Origin: Akkermansiaceae bacterium
GTDB lineage: Bacteria; Verrucomicrobiota; Verrucomicrobiia; Verrucomicrobiales; Akkermansiaceae
Length of the DNA: 5,383 nt
Direction of reading: 5' to 3'
NCBI GenBank assembly: GCA_023301335.1
Contig: JALZVA010000043.1
Span: forward strand, 1-5,383
The notes under the pieces were generated by a model that searched no databases, was not told the DNA's origin, and saw only the letters and a program-made list of their open reading frames with translations. Positions 1 to 5,383 of the stretch are shown here, piece after piece. Made by a program: the position numbers and the translations under genes. The first letter of the stretch is position 1. Every line of letters begins with the position of its first letter.

Positions 1-1401
1 CAGAGCTTTTATTCTGTGGGAGCCTATGGGAACCAAGATGTGCTCACGCCTCATATGGATAAACTAGCGAAAGATGGTTTAATCTTTGATAAGCACTATA
101 ATACGACCGCCATATGCCAAGCTAGCCGTGCGAACATACTCACAGGGATGTATGAGTATAAAACACGCACCAATTTCGACATTCCCGATATGACAGAGGA
201 GATATGGAATCAATCTTACCCTGTGCTATTACGCAAGGAAGGTTATTTGACAGCATTTGCGGGTAAGTTTGGAATAGAAGTGGAAGGGAGGACACGCGGC
301 CTCCCTCGCGCGGACTTTGACTTCTGGGCAGGAGGTTTTGGACAGACTTCGTATAACTCTAAAGCAAGTAAAGCACTCCTCAAATACGCGGAAAAATACC
401 CGCATTCAACCTTGGCATATGGAGCTTTTGGGAGAGATGTGATTAAAGATTCTGTTGCTCAAAAGAAGCCTTTTTGCCTGTCTATCAGCTTTAAAGCTCC
501 TCACAGACCCACCACGCCAGATCCTCAATTCGATCATATTTATAAAGGAAAGGTATTCAAAAAGCCTGAAAATTACGGGCGAGAACACAGCAAGCATTTA
601 TCAGAGCAAAGTAAACGAGGACGCCAATATGTGCGCTTTGAGGAATGGGAATATGATAAAAATTATGATAAGGTGATGGCCACATACCATCAGCAAGTTT
701 ATGCGATTGATGTTGCCCTAGGAATGATCCGGGAGGAAGTGGAGGCCCAAGGAATAGCAGATAACACAATCATTATTTACACCAGTGATAATGGGTTTTT
801 ATGCGGCTCTCATGGCTATGGATCAAAGGTGCTACCACTAGAGGAATCCTCGCGCGCTCCATTAATCATTTATCATCCGAAGGCAAAAACAACGGGGAAG
901 GTGTTAAGAAGCTCTAAGCTCACTGCTAATATTGATTTTGCCCCCACTATCCTAAAACTAGCAGGGGCATCTGTCCCCGAAAACATGGATGGCAAAAGCC
1001 TGCTCAGTTTACTCGATGATGAAAAAGATGGAGGACATGAACAAATTTCCTTTATGAACACCTGGGGTGAGTTAGCCACTAAAAGCCTAACGACTATTAC
1101 AGAAAAGTATAAGTACACCTACTGGTGGTATGGGGATAACACATTGGAGCCAGCCGAGGACCTATTTGATGTGAGTAAAGATCCGCTAGAATTAACGAAT
1201 TTAAGCCGTAATGCGGAATATCAACCCCTGTTGGATGAGATGAGGGCTAAATATGATGAAGAGCTTCAGCTGTGGAAAGAGGCAAACACCGATCACCCTC
1301 AATACTCAATTTATAATGTATTGTTTGATCGCAGTATTGATATGACAGCGAAGAATAGGCTGCTGGGAGCTAAGAGAAAAAAGAAGCAAAAGAATAAATA
1401 G
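1..1401 (+). CDS. Type I (S1 family) sulfatase, 5'-truncated by the window edge
   Basis: Formylglycine-dependent sulfatase that hydrolyses a sulfate ester; the substrate cannot be read from sequence, though relatives in PVC bacteria often act on sulfated polysaccharides in the periplasm or outside the cell. The frame is open from base 1 (QSFYS then VGAYGN), so the GTG at 16 is an internal Val codon and not the start. The signal peptide and first metal-binding Asp pair must lie upstream. Numbering from codon 16: TPHMDKLAKDG at 11-21, modification motif C34-Q-A-S-R38, Lys84 in AGKFG, APHRP at 161-165, metal-binding D258-N259 in YTSDNG, then GSHGYGSK with His266 and Lys271, and a C-terminal DLFDVSKDP-LELTNL segment. 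These are the S1 landmarks in their usual order. Two variants stand out: CxAxR instead of CxPxR, and GKFG where many members have GKWH. The protein ends in a Lys-rich tail. The gene converges on amt and shares the terminator between them. The family call is very secure. Confidence 0.95.
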   Translation, partial: QSFYSVGAYGNQDVLTPHMDKLAKDGLIFDKHYNTTAICQASRANILTGMYEYKTRTNFDIPDMTEEIWNQSYPVLLRKEGYLTAFAGKFGIEVEGRTRGLPRADFDFWAGGFGQTSYNSKASKALLKYAEKYPHSTLAYGAFGRDVIKDSVAQKKPFCLSISFKAPHRPTTPDPQFDHIYKGKVFKKPENYGREHSKHLSEQSKRGRQYVRFEEWEYDKNYDKVMATYHQQVYAIDVALGMIREEVEAQGIADNTIIIYTSDNGFLCGSHGYGSKVLPLEESSRAPLIIYHPKAKTTGKVLRSSKLTANIDFAPTILKLAGASVPENMDGKSLLSLLDDEKDGGHEQISFMNTWGELATKSLTTITEKYKYTYWWYGDNTLEPAEDLFDVSKDPLELTNLSRNAEYQPLLDEMRAKYDEELQLWKEANTDHPQYSIYNVLFDRSIDMTAKNRLLGAKRKKKQKNK

Positions 1402-1522
1402 GCTTAGTTATTAGCAACTACCGCAGATCAGAGATAACTGCTTAAAGCAGGGCTGTTGAATTTAAATATAGCAGATCGAGAATAGCTTCCTTCTCTAGTT
1501 TGAATGCGGGACTCTCGAACCG
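1402..1522. other. Convergent intergenic spacer
   Basis: Short noncoding stretch between the sulfatase stop codon and the terminator. It contains a small inverted repeat, CTGCTT-A-AAGCAG, at 1438-1450, and the heptamer GCAGATC twice, at 1423-1429 and 1471-1477. Neither has a T-tract or other context that gives it a clear role. No open frame of note was found. Confidence 0.5.
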
Positions 1523-1554
1523 AAAAAAAGCCCATTGTTACCAATGGGCTTTTT
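1523..1554. terminator. Bidirectional rho-independent terminator between sulfatase and amt
   Basis: A perfect stem GCCCATTG (1530-1537) / CAATGGGC (1542-1549) with a TTAC loop is flanked by seven A on the left (1523-1529) and five T on the right (1550-1554). A-T pairing extends the stem to 13 bp. Read on the plus strand, the T run follows the hairpin and can end the sulfatase transcript. Read on the minus strand, seven U follow it, about 25 nt past the amt stop codon. The hairpin is closer to amt and its U-tract is longer in that direction. Confidence 0.93.
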
Positions 1555-1573
1555 GTATAATTGATCTAGACTT

Positions 1574-2899
1574 TTATGCGTCCTCGTTTGTCGCAAAATC
1601 TGGATAAGCCGTTGCTGAGTGCTCAGAGAAGTCGAGCCCTTGCTCCTGTGCTTCATCAGTAGCACGAAGGCCAACAGTTTTGTTAATAATTTGGAAAACA
1701 AACCATGAAACTATAAATGCGCATACTGGAATGAGGAATGCCCCCATTGCCTGCACCCCAATATTCTGAAAGGCTGCATCTTTATTAAAGATACTCACAC
1801 TCAATGTTCCAAAAATACCACAGAAGAGGTGAACCGGAACAGCACCTACAGCATCATCCAATTTGAACTTAAGTAGGATACTTCCACCAAATACAGTAAT
1901 CGTTCCACAAATAATACCGATAACTACGGCTGACCAAGGAGCCACACAGTTACAGCATGCAGTGATCCCTACTAGGCCACCGAGAGCTCCATTAATAGCC
2001 GACTCAGGGTCTGCCCAGCCTCTAACGACCCAGTGGACAACTAAGCCTGCAACCAGAGCTGCACAACCTGATAGCATCGTATTGACCGCAATAAAGCCAA
2101 CAGAAACCCCACCCACATCAGATGGTGTAAGCTGAGATCCACCATTGAATCCAAACCATCCAAAAAAGAGTAAAAATAGACCCAATGCACTTAGAGGAAT
2201 ACTATGTCCTGCGAAAATACGCTCACTCCCGTCTTCTAGGAAACGGCCCTTTCTCGGCCCGATGACAATGATCCCGGCTAGTGCAAATGCACCACCAACG
2301 GCATGCACCACTGTAGAACCTGCAAAGTCAGAAAAACCTTTTGCTGCTAACCAGCCTTTGCCTTCGCCAAATCCGTAATCAACAGCTGCACCACCCCAGA
2401 CCCAATGGCCAAAGAATGGGTAAATAAACATACATGCGATCGTTGCATAGAGGAGATAGCCTGGGAAATACGTTCTCTCAGCCATCGCTCCAGAGGAAAT
2501 CGTCACAGTAGTAGCCGCGAACATTGCTTGGAAGAGGAAAAACATCCAGACTCCACTGTTACTTGCGTAGTCACTACTAAATCCAAAATTTCCAAGACCT
2601 ACCACTCCTCCTTGTGACCACCCAAACATAAGCCCGAAGCCGACGAAGAAAAAGCCTAGCGTTCCCACGGACATATCGCAGACGTTTTTCATCACAATGT
2701 TAATCGCGTTTTTGGCACGTGAGAAGCCCATCTCGATCAAACAGAATCCCGCTTGCATAAGAAACACAAGAGCTGATGCAAAGAGCAAGAAGCTAATATC
2801 AGCTGCGGGAGCCGATTGAGCCTCTGTGGTAGCTGCAGACAGCGATGATTGCGTGGCTAAAAAGCCAAGCACGGACATAGTTAATAAGTTTAATTTCAC
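1574..2899 (-). CDS. amt: Ammonium transporter, Amt family
   Basis: Inner-membrane ammonium channel/transporter of the Amt/Mep/Rh family, 441 residues including a likely N-terminal signal peptide (Lys2, hydrophobic core 4-20, Ala-rich cleavage area near 22), as in E. coli AmtB. About eleven further hydrophobic segments follow. Family landmarks: MQAGFCLIEMGFSRAKN at 48-64, pore phenylalanines F123 and F127 in FQAMFA, W168 in HWVWGG, D191 and pore His H199 in DFAGSTVVHAVGG, W248 and F251 in GWFGFNGGS, and second pore His H357 in VPVHLFCGIFG. The pore residues known from AmtB therefore all have counterparts. The cytoplasmic tail keeps the LRATDEAQEQGLDFSEH pattern that in relatives contacts P-II proteins. 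The start is a GTG with no Shine-Dalgarno; I prefer it to the ATG at codon 8 because it supplies the Lys-containing signal-peptide n-region. It lies 46 nt after the Roadblock-like gene and ends in a terminator. No glnK/glnB gene is adjacent. Confidence 0.97.
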   Translation of the reverse strand: MKLNLLTMSVLGFLATQSSLSAATTEAQSAPAADISFLLFASALVFLMQAGFCLIEMGFSRAKNAINIVMKNVCDMSVGTLGFFFVGFGLMFGWSQGGVVGLGNFGFSSDYASNSGVWMFFLFQAMFAATTVTISSGAMAERTYFPGYLLYATIACMFIYPFFGHWVWGGAAVDYGFGEGKGWLAAKGFSDFAGSTVVHAVGGAFALAGIIVIGPRKGRFLEDGSERIFAGHSIPLSALGLFLLFFGWFGFNGGSQLTPSDVGGVSVGFIAVNTMLSGCAALVAGLVVHWVVRGWADPESAINGALGGLVGITACCNCVAPWSAVVIGIICGTITVFGGSILLKFKLDDAVGAVPVHLFCGIFGTLSVSIFNKDAAFQNIGVQAMGAFLIPVCAFIVSWFVFQIINKTVGLRATDEAQEQGLDFSEHSATAYPDFATNEDA

Positions 2900-2945
2900 T
2901 TTTTAATTTTTGGTCAGTTAGGTTTTTTTAATTAATTCAAAGGAA
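2900..2945 (-). other. AT-rich gap before amt, no Shine-Dalgarno
   Basis: This is a 46-nt spacer between the Roadblock-like gene and amt. On the coding strand it is mostly A and T, and the bases just before the GTG read AAAAATTAAAAA, with no GGAGG-like element. I see no hairpin followed by U, so read-through from the upstream gene is expected. I found no convincing -35/-10 pair or sigma-54 site here. A promoter inside the upstream gene cannot be excluded. Confidence 0.45.
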
Positions 2946-3650
2946 TTAAAATTTTTGAGAAAGGACGTTATATTCCTTTATGATCATTTTTCTGCGACTT
3001 GCATTCGGGATTTTAGCGATAATTTTTTCGCCTAATCGGATGGCAAGGTCTCGATCTATTTGCTCATTATTTACATCTACAGATTCAGCAGCGAAGACAT
3101 CCGCGATCATTTTATCTGCCACACCACCGGGGGCTACACGCTTCATGAGTTTAGCCATATTGGATTTATACTCTGAAAAATTGATCGTATTTTCCGACTG
3201 TTGCTCGACAACTGCTGGAGTAACTTCAGGAATATTAACTAATAGCTTCTTTGGCTCGTTAGCGACTACTGGCTCTGTAATCTCAAGCGGAGAGGAATGC
3301 GCAGGTGCATCCTCCACCTCTATCAATGAAGTGCTACCACTAATGAGCGAGCGTAAGTTCTTTTCAACTTTATTAGCAGAGAATGGGCTTATTAACTCTA
3401 AAAGTAAGATACTGCGATCAAAGACACAGATCATTAAAGTAAGCTTATCTGATTTAAGGACAAATCCCTTCAGTAAACGGTTCACTTCACCTAGACTAGT
3501 CGCAATTTCAGCAATAGTTTTTGCGACTACCGCTAATGAGCTCTCATCAATAGAAAGTTGATTTTCGACTAGGTTGCCTTCGCGTGAAAAAATTGCTAAA
3601 CCTTCAACTTCTTCGTTCTGATAAATCAGATCAATTACATCCGCATTCAT
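2946..3650 (-). CDS. Roadblock/LC7-like domain protein with unassigned C-terminal helical domain
   Basis: A 234-residue soluble protein with no signal peptide or membrane segment. Residues about 5-103 fit the Roadblock/LC7 (MglB-like) fold: an initial helix, EGLAIFSREGNLVENQL as the first strand pair, a long helix at about 36-60, KGFVLKSDKLTLMICVFDRS as later strands, and a closing helix near 93-103. Proteins of this fold usually dimerise and bind small Ras-like GTPases or act as scaffolds in motility, polarity and signalling. Residues about 110-157 are a Pro/Glu/Val-rich linker. Residues about 160-228 form a predicted helical region (NMAKLMKRVAPGGVADKMI, then RLGEKIIAKIP) that I cannot assign to a family. 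It sits 24 nt after the small unknown gene and 46 nt before amt. The ATG has no Shine-Dalgarno; the upstream bases read ACAACAACTATT. The Roadblock call rests on pattern recognition only, and no MglA-type GTPase is in the window. Confidence 0.72.
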   Translation of the reverse strand: MNADVIDLIYQNEEVEGLAIFSREGNLVENQLSIDESSLAVVAKTIAEIATSLGEVNRLLKGFVLKSDKLTLMICVFDRSILLLELISPFSANKVEKNLRSLISGSTSLIEVEDAPAHSSPLEITEPVVANEPKKLLVNIPEVTPAVVEQQSENTINFSEYKSNMAKLMKRVAPGGVADKMIADVFAAESVDVNNEQIDRDLAIRLGEKIIAKIPNASRRKMIIKEYNVLSQKF

Positions 3651-3674
3651 AATAGTTGTTGTATTCGAGTTAGG

Positions 3675-3968
3675 TTATTCCTCTAACTTCTCCAAGACTT
3701 CATCATACGAGCAATTATTCCCGTCCTTGATAATTCCGCTACCTGAAGAAACGCACCCTAGCTCAGCCTTGTCAACGCGTGCAGCAAAGGTCCAATTTTC
3801 CTCATAGCAAATGAACGTGAAATTGCTGGACTCCAAAAGCTCATCTCGTACTGGGACTAATTGCTCATGTAGATAACTTAAATTTTTGGAAATGAACTGA
3901 TAGGTTTGCTCCATGCAGTCACTCACGATTTTACCTCGTTGTATTTCAAAGTGAATAAGATTAGACAT
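3675..3968 (-). CDS. Conserved-looking hypothetical protein, 97 residues
   Basis: I do not recognise this protein. It is small, acidic towards the C-terminus and soluble, with no signal peptide or membrane segment. It begins with a short strand-like segment (LIHFEIQRGKIV), followed by a helix-rich part around 18-47 and then alternating segments (FTFICYEENWTFAARV) suggesting beta strands, and ends in an acidic helix (DEVLEKLEE). It has four cysteines, spaced too far apart for an obvious zinc site. The evidence that it is a real gene is positional: it fits between two co-directional genes with gaps of 16 and 24 nt, and no competing frame is better. The ATG lacks a Shine-Dalgarno, and the 16-nt upstream gap is almost pure A/T. 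Its conserved-operon setting suggests a role tied to the metallophosphoesterase or the Roadblock protein, but this is inference. Confidence 0.75.
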   Translation of the reverse strand: MSNLIHFEIQRGKIVSDCMEQTYQFISKNLSYLHEQLVPVRDELLESSNFTFICYEENWTFAARVDKAELGCVSSGSGIIKDGNNCSYDEVLEKLEE

Positions 3969-3984
3969 TGTATTATATTGTAAT

Positions 3985-4713
3985 TTAAGAAGCCTCTATT
4001 AGGCGTTCTGCTAAAGATTCAGGTAGGCCATTGCTGAGAATTTCGTCTGCGACGAGCTGAATGTCGTAGTTTACTCTACGGAATTCAATGGTTCGAGCGA
4101 TGCGGTCAAATATGGCATAGGATGCCTTAGGGTCTCCATCGCGTGGTTGCCCAACTGAACCTACGTTAACCAGGTATTTACTCCCTTCTTTGAGCTTGAT
4201 GAGGCCGGGATCTACCTTTTGGGCTGAAGCCCCACTTTTCTCATAAGCAATGGGCACATGAGTGTGGCCGTAGAAACAAATAGGCGTCTTCTGATAACCC
4301 ATCATAATAGAAGCATCGAAACTATTTCTTACATAGTCCCACTTCTCAGGGTCTTCCAGTGTCGCGTGAACTAACATATTCCTCCCTAGTCTACGCGTAT
4401 AAGGGAGGGCACCTAGCCACTCTTTTTGTCCTTCGCTGAGTTTACTTCTTGTCCACTCTAAAGCTTCTCTAGCTTGGCTGTTAAATGCTGTAAGATCGTA
4501 GCTATTGGTCACATATTCATCGTGATTACCTTTCACGCAGATACACTTCATCTCCTGAATCTTGGTCACACACTCTGCTGGGTTTGGCCCATAGCCAACA
4601 ATGTCACCAAGGCATACATAAGAAGAAGCCCCATTTTCTTCAGCATCTTTCATCACCTCTTTCAAAGCAGTGAAGTTTGCGTGGATATCCGATATGATTG
4701 CTATTTTTGACAT
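3985..4713 (-). CDS. Calcineurin-like metallophosphoesterase (YfcE/ApaH-related)
   Basis: Dinuclear metal-dependent phosphoesterase, 242 residues, full length for the family and cytoplasmic (no signal peptide). All signature blocks are present: SDIHAN with D9 and H11, LGDIVGYGPNP with D37, GNHDE with N63 and H64, H116 in MLVHAT, and GHTHVP with H150 and H152. The later NVGSVGQPRDGDP block at about 183-195 is typical of this subgroup. Relatives include phosphodiesterases such as YfcE and MJ0936 and diadenosine tetraphosphatase-like or PP2A-like enzymes, so the substrate may be a phosphodiester, a nucleotide or a phosphoprotein; the sequence does not decide. It is the first gene of the four-gene minus-strand cluster, 16 nt before the small unknown gene. 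The ATG at 4713 starts directly at the conserved first strand, so no upstream extension is needed. Only a weak GAG lies about 8 nt upstream as a possible ribosome binding element. Confidence 0.95.
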   Translation of the reverse strand: MSKIAIISDIHANFTALKEVMKDAEENGASSYVCLGDIVGYGPNPAECVTKIQEMKCICVKGNHDEYVTNSYDLTAFNSQAREALEWTRSKLSEGQKEWLGALPYTRRLGRNMLVHATLEDPEKWDYVRNSFDASIMMGYQKTPICFYGHTHVPIAYEKSGASAQKVDPGLIKLKEGSKYLVNVGSVGQPRDGDPKASYAIFDRIARTIEFRRVNYDIQLVADEILSNGLPESLAERLIEAS

Positions 4714-5141
4714 GAGTGTAACTCGATTGGGCTTTACGTATTCCTGACTAACAAATTAGCCGTGTTGGTTGTTTAGACAAACGGAATCAAGCGCTTGTCA
4801 CATTTTATGTGCAAATTTCAAGAAATAAATGGTTTATATAAAGGTTTGATAATCAAGGTCTTAAATATGAAAACTATTCATACATTGCAGTTACTTTATT
4901 CATAATGAGGTTGAGCGCTATTTATCAGCACTAATATTGCCTCAAGTGGGGGGGAGCAGTGTTTCATCTTGTCCCGCTTTATTTGTAAATGAGGAATGCC
5001 TTTTGGCTATAACCTCTTATCCCGTCTTTATGTGGTGCCGGGCATACTAATCCGTAACGAACCTAGCCAACATGTTAGTAGTACCTAAATTCATCATAAC
5101 TACATGATACTATACCGAGCTCGATATTCACAAGGATGTAA
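4714..5141. other. Gene-free stretch upstream of the metallophosphoesterase
   Basis: No recognisable gene is visible on either strand. The part nearest the metallophosphoesterase gene must carry its promoter, but I cannot point to a convincing pair; on the minus strand, TTGTCT with TAATTT 16 nt downstream, about 50-75 nt before the ATG, is the best weak candidate. Two adjacent palindromes lie at 4788-4811, and a third short one, TTGAT-A-ATCAA, at 4846-4856. A run of seven G lies at 4948-4954. A plus-strand frame is free of stops at 4871-5047 but has no good start, ribosome site or recognisable motif. Confidence 0.5.
4788..4811. promoter_or_regulatory. Tandem palindromes, candidate operator of the minus-strand cluster
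   Basis: A perfect 10-bp palindrome CAAGCGCTTG (4788-4797) is followed one base later by the inverted repeat CACAT-TTT-ATGTG (4799-4811). They lie 75-98 bp upstream of the metallophosphoesterase start. The AAGCGCTT core with a central CpG is the form of many LacI-family operators, including the core of the CcpA cre site. No regulator gene is in the window, so a role as operator is inference from symmetry and position. Confidence 0.3.
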
Positions 5142-5336
5142 TCACAATCGCCTATATTTCTTCTCAATCTAGAGAGGGTGCTAGCTATCATGAAAAGCGG
5201 GAAAACACCTAAACAAATCATCGTCGTCGTCATGAGAAAACTACTCCACCAAATCTACGGAATACTCAAATCTGGACAGCCATATAACCCAGAAAAAAGA
5301 GGATTTCAAATCAGCTCAAAGCCCTTAACTACATAG
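5142..5336 (+). pseudogene. IS110-family transposase, decayed C-terminal remnant
   Basis: The frame 5142-5336 encodes the end of an IS110-family (Transposase_20 type) transposase. From the ATG at 5190, 48 residues read MKSGKTPKQ, VVVMRKLLHQIYGILKSG and QPYNPEKRGF before a TAG. The pattern G-K-x-x-K, then A/V-x-M-R-K-L-L, then Y-x-x-L-K-x-x-x-P-Y/F-x-P is the usual ending of these proteins, which normally run to about 300-400 residues. Upstream in the same frame LLNLERVLAI continues the match back to a TAA at 5139-5141. In the neighbouring frame, 5152-5166 reads LYFFS, like the LYFP block that in intact proteins lies roughly 20 residues before the R-L-x-x-x-G-K segment. Here the two nearly abut, which implies a deletion plus frameshift. 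The catalytic N-terminal DEDD domain and the catalytic Ser region are missing, so this cannot be active. The ATG is probably internal and not a true start. Confidence 0.8.
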
Positions 5337-5383
5337 TGAAAATAATTCAATTTACCGTTGACTATTCACCGCAGTATCTTGTT
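5337..5383. other. Sequence past the transposase remnant, nothing recognised
   Basis: AT-rich run-out to the window edge. It could include the right end of the decayed insertion sequence, but IS110 elements lack conventional terminal inverted repeats, so no boundary can be placed from this window alone. Confidence 0.3.

Noticed and set aside
1438..1450. Inverted repeat CTGCTT-A-AAGCAG after the sulfatase
   Set aside because: The single-base loop forces a shorter stem, and there is no T-tract; the strong terminator lies further on.
1503..1525. Minus-strand GGTTCGAGAGTCC resembling a tRNA T-arm
   Set aside because: The flanking bases do not form a T-stem or acceptor stem, and no anticodon or D-arm can be found nearby; it directly abuts the terminator.
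1863..2617. Several plus-strand open frames within amt
   Set aside because: They are antisense to a strongly conserved transporter gene and have low-complexity Pro/Thr/Ser-rich translations typical of shadow frames.
2980..3561. 193-codon open frame on the plus strand
   Set aside because: It lies antisense to the Roadblock-like gene, has Ser/Thr/Ile-rich composition without motifs, and is explained as a shadow of the real gene.
3969..3984. TATAAT-like sequence just before the small-protein gene on the minus strand
   Set aside because: It lies only 3 nt from the start codon with no -35 element at proper distance, so transcription would begin inside the gene; it is chance in A/T-rich spacer.
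4867..4905. Tiny ORF of 12 codons preceded by AAGG
   Set aside because: It is too short to judge, has no downstream gene it could lead, and nothing in its sequence suggests a leader peptide.

Overview
The window is bacterial DNA of moderate, slightly AT-rich composition. It reads as a chromosomal fragment from a marine or aquatic member of the PVC group, most likely Verrucomicrobiota or a relative. This is an inference from three things: a type I (S1) sulfatase with the C-x-A-x-R variant of the formylglycine motif, a stand-alone Roadblock/LC7-type protein, and the lack of Shine-Dalgarno sequences before several genes. No rRNA, tRNA or CRISPR was seen.

Layout: (1) Positions 1-1401 (+) hold the 3' part of a sulfatase gene whose start lies outside the window. 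(2) Positions 1402-1573 are a convergent intergenic region with a strong two-way intrinsic terminator at about 1523-1554. (3) Positions 1574-4713 (-) carry four co-directional, closely spaced genes. In transcription order these are a YfcE/ApaH-like metallophosphoesterase, a 97-residue protein of unknown function, a two-part protein with an N-terminal Roadblock/LC7-like domain, and an ammonium transporter of the Amt family. The gaps are 16, 24 and 46 nt with no terminator between genes, so one transcript is plausible. (4) Positions 4714-5141 have no recognisable gene. They hold two adjacent palindromes about 75-100 bp upstream of the metallophosphoesterase start. (5) Positions 5142-5336 (+) are a decayed C-terminal remnant of an IS110-family transposase, a sign of past insertion-sequence activity. 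The last 47 bases hold nothing recognisable.

Functionally, the sulfatase would remove sulfate from an organic, probably polysaccharide, substrate. The Amt protein imports ammonium. The metallophosphoesterase, small protein and Roadblock protein look like a compact signalling or regulatory cassette of unknown role. The most interesting parts are that cassette, placed directly upstream of amt with neither a P-II gene nor an MglA-type GTPase in view, and the C-terminal domain of the Roadblock protein, which I could not assign. I found no clear-cut new system. The rest is ordinary metabolic and accessory sequence.
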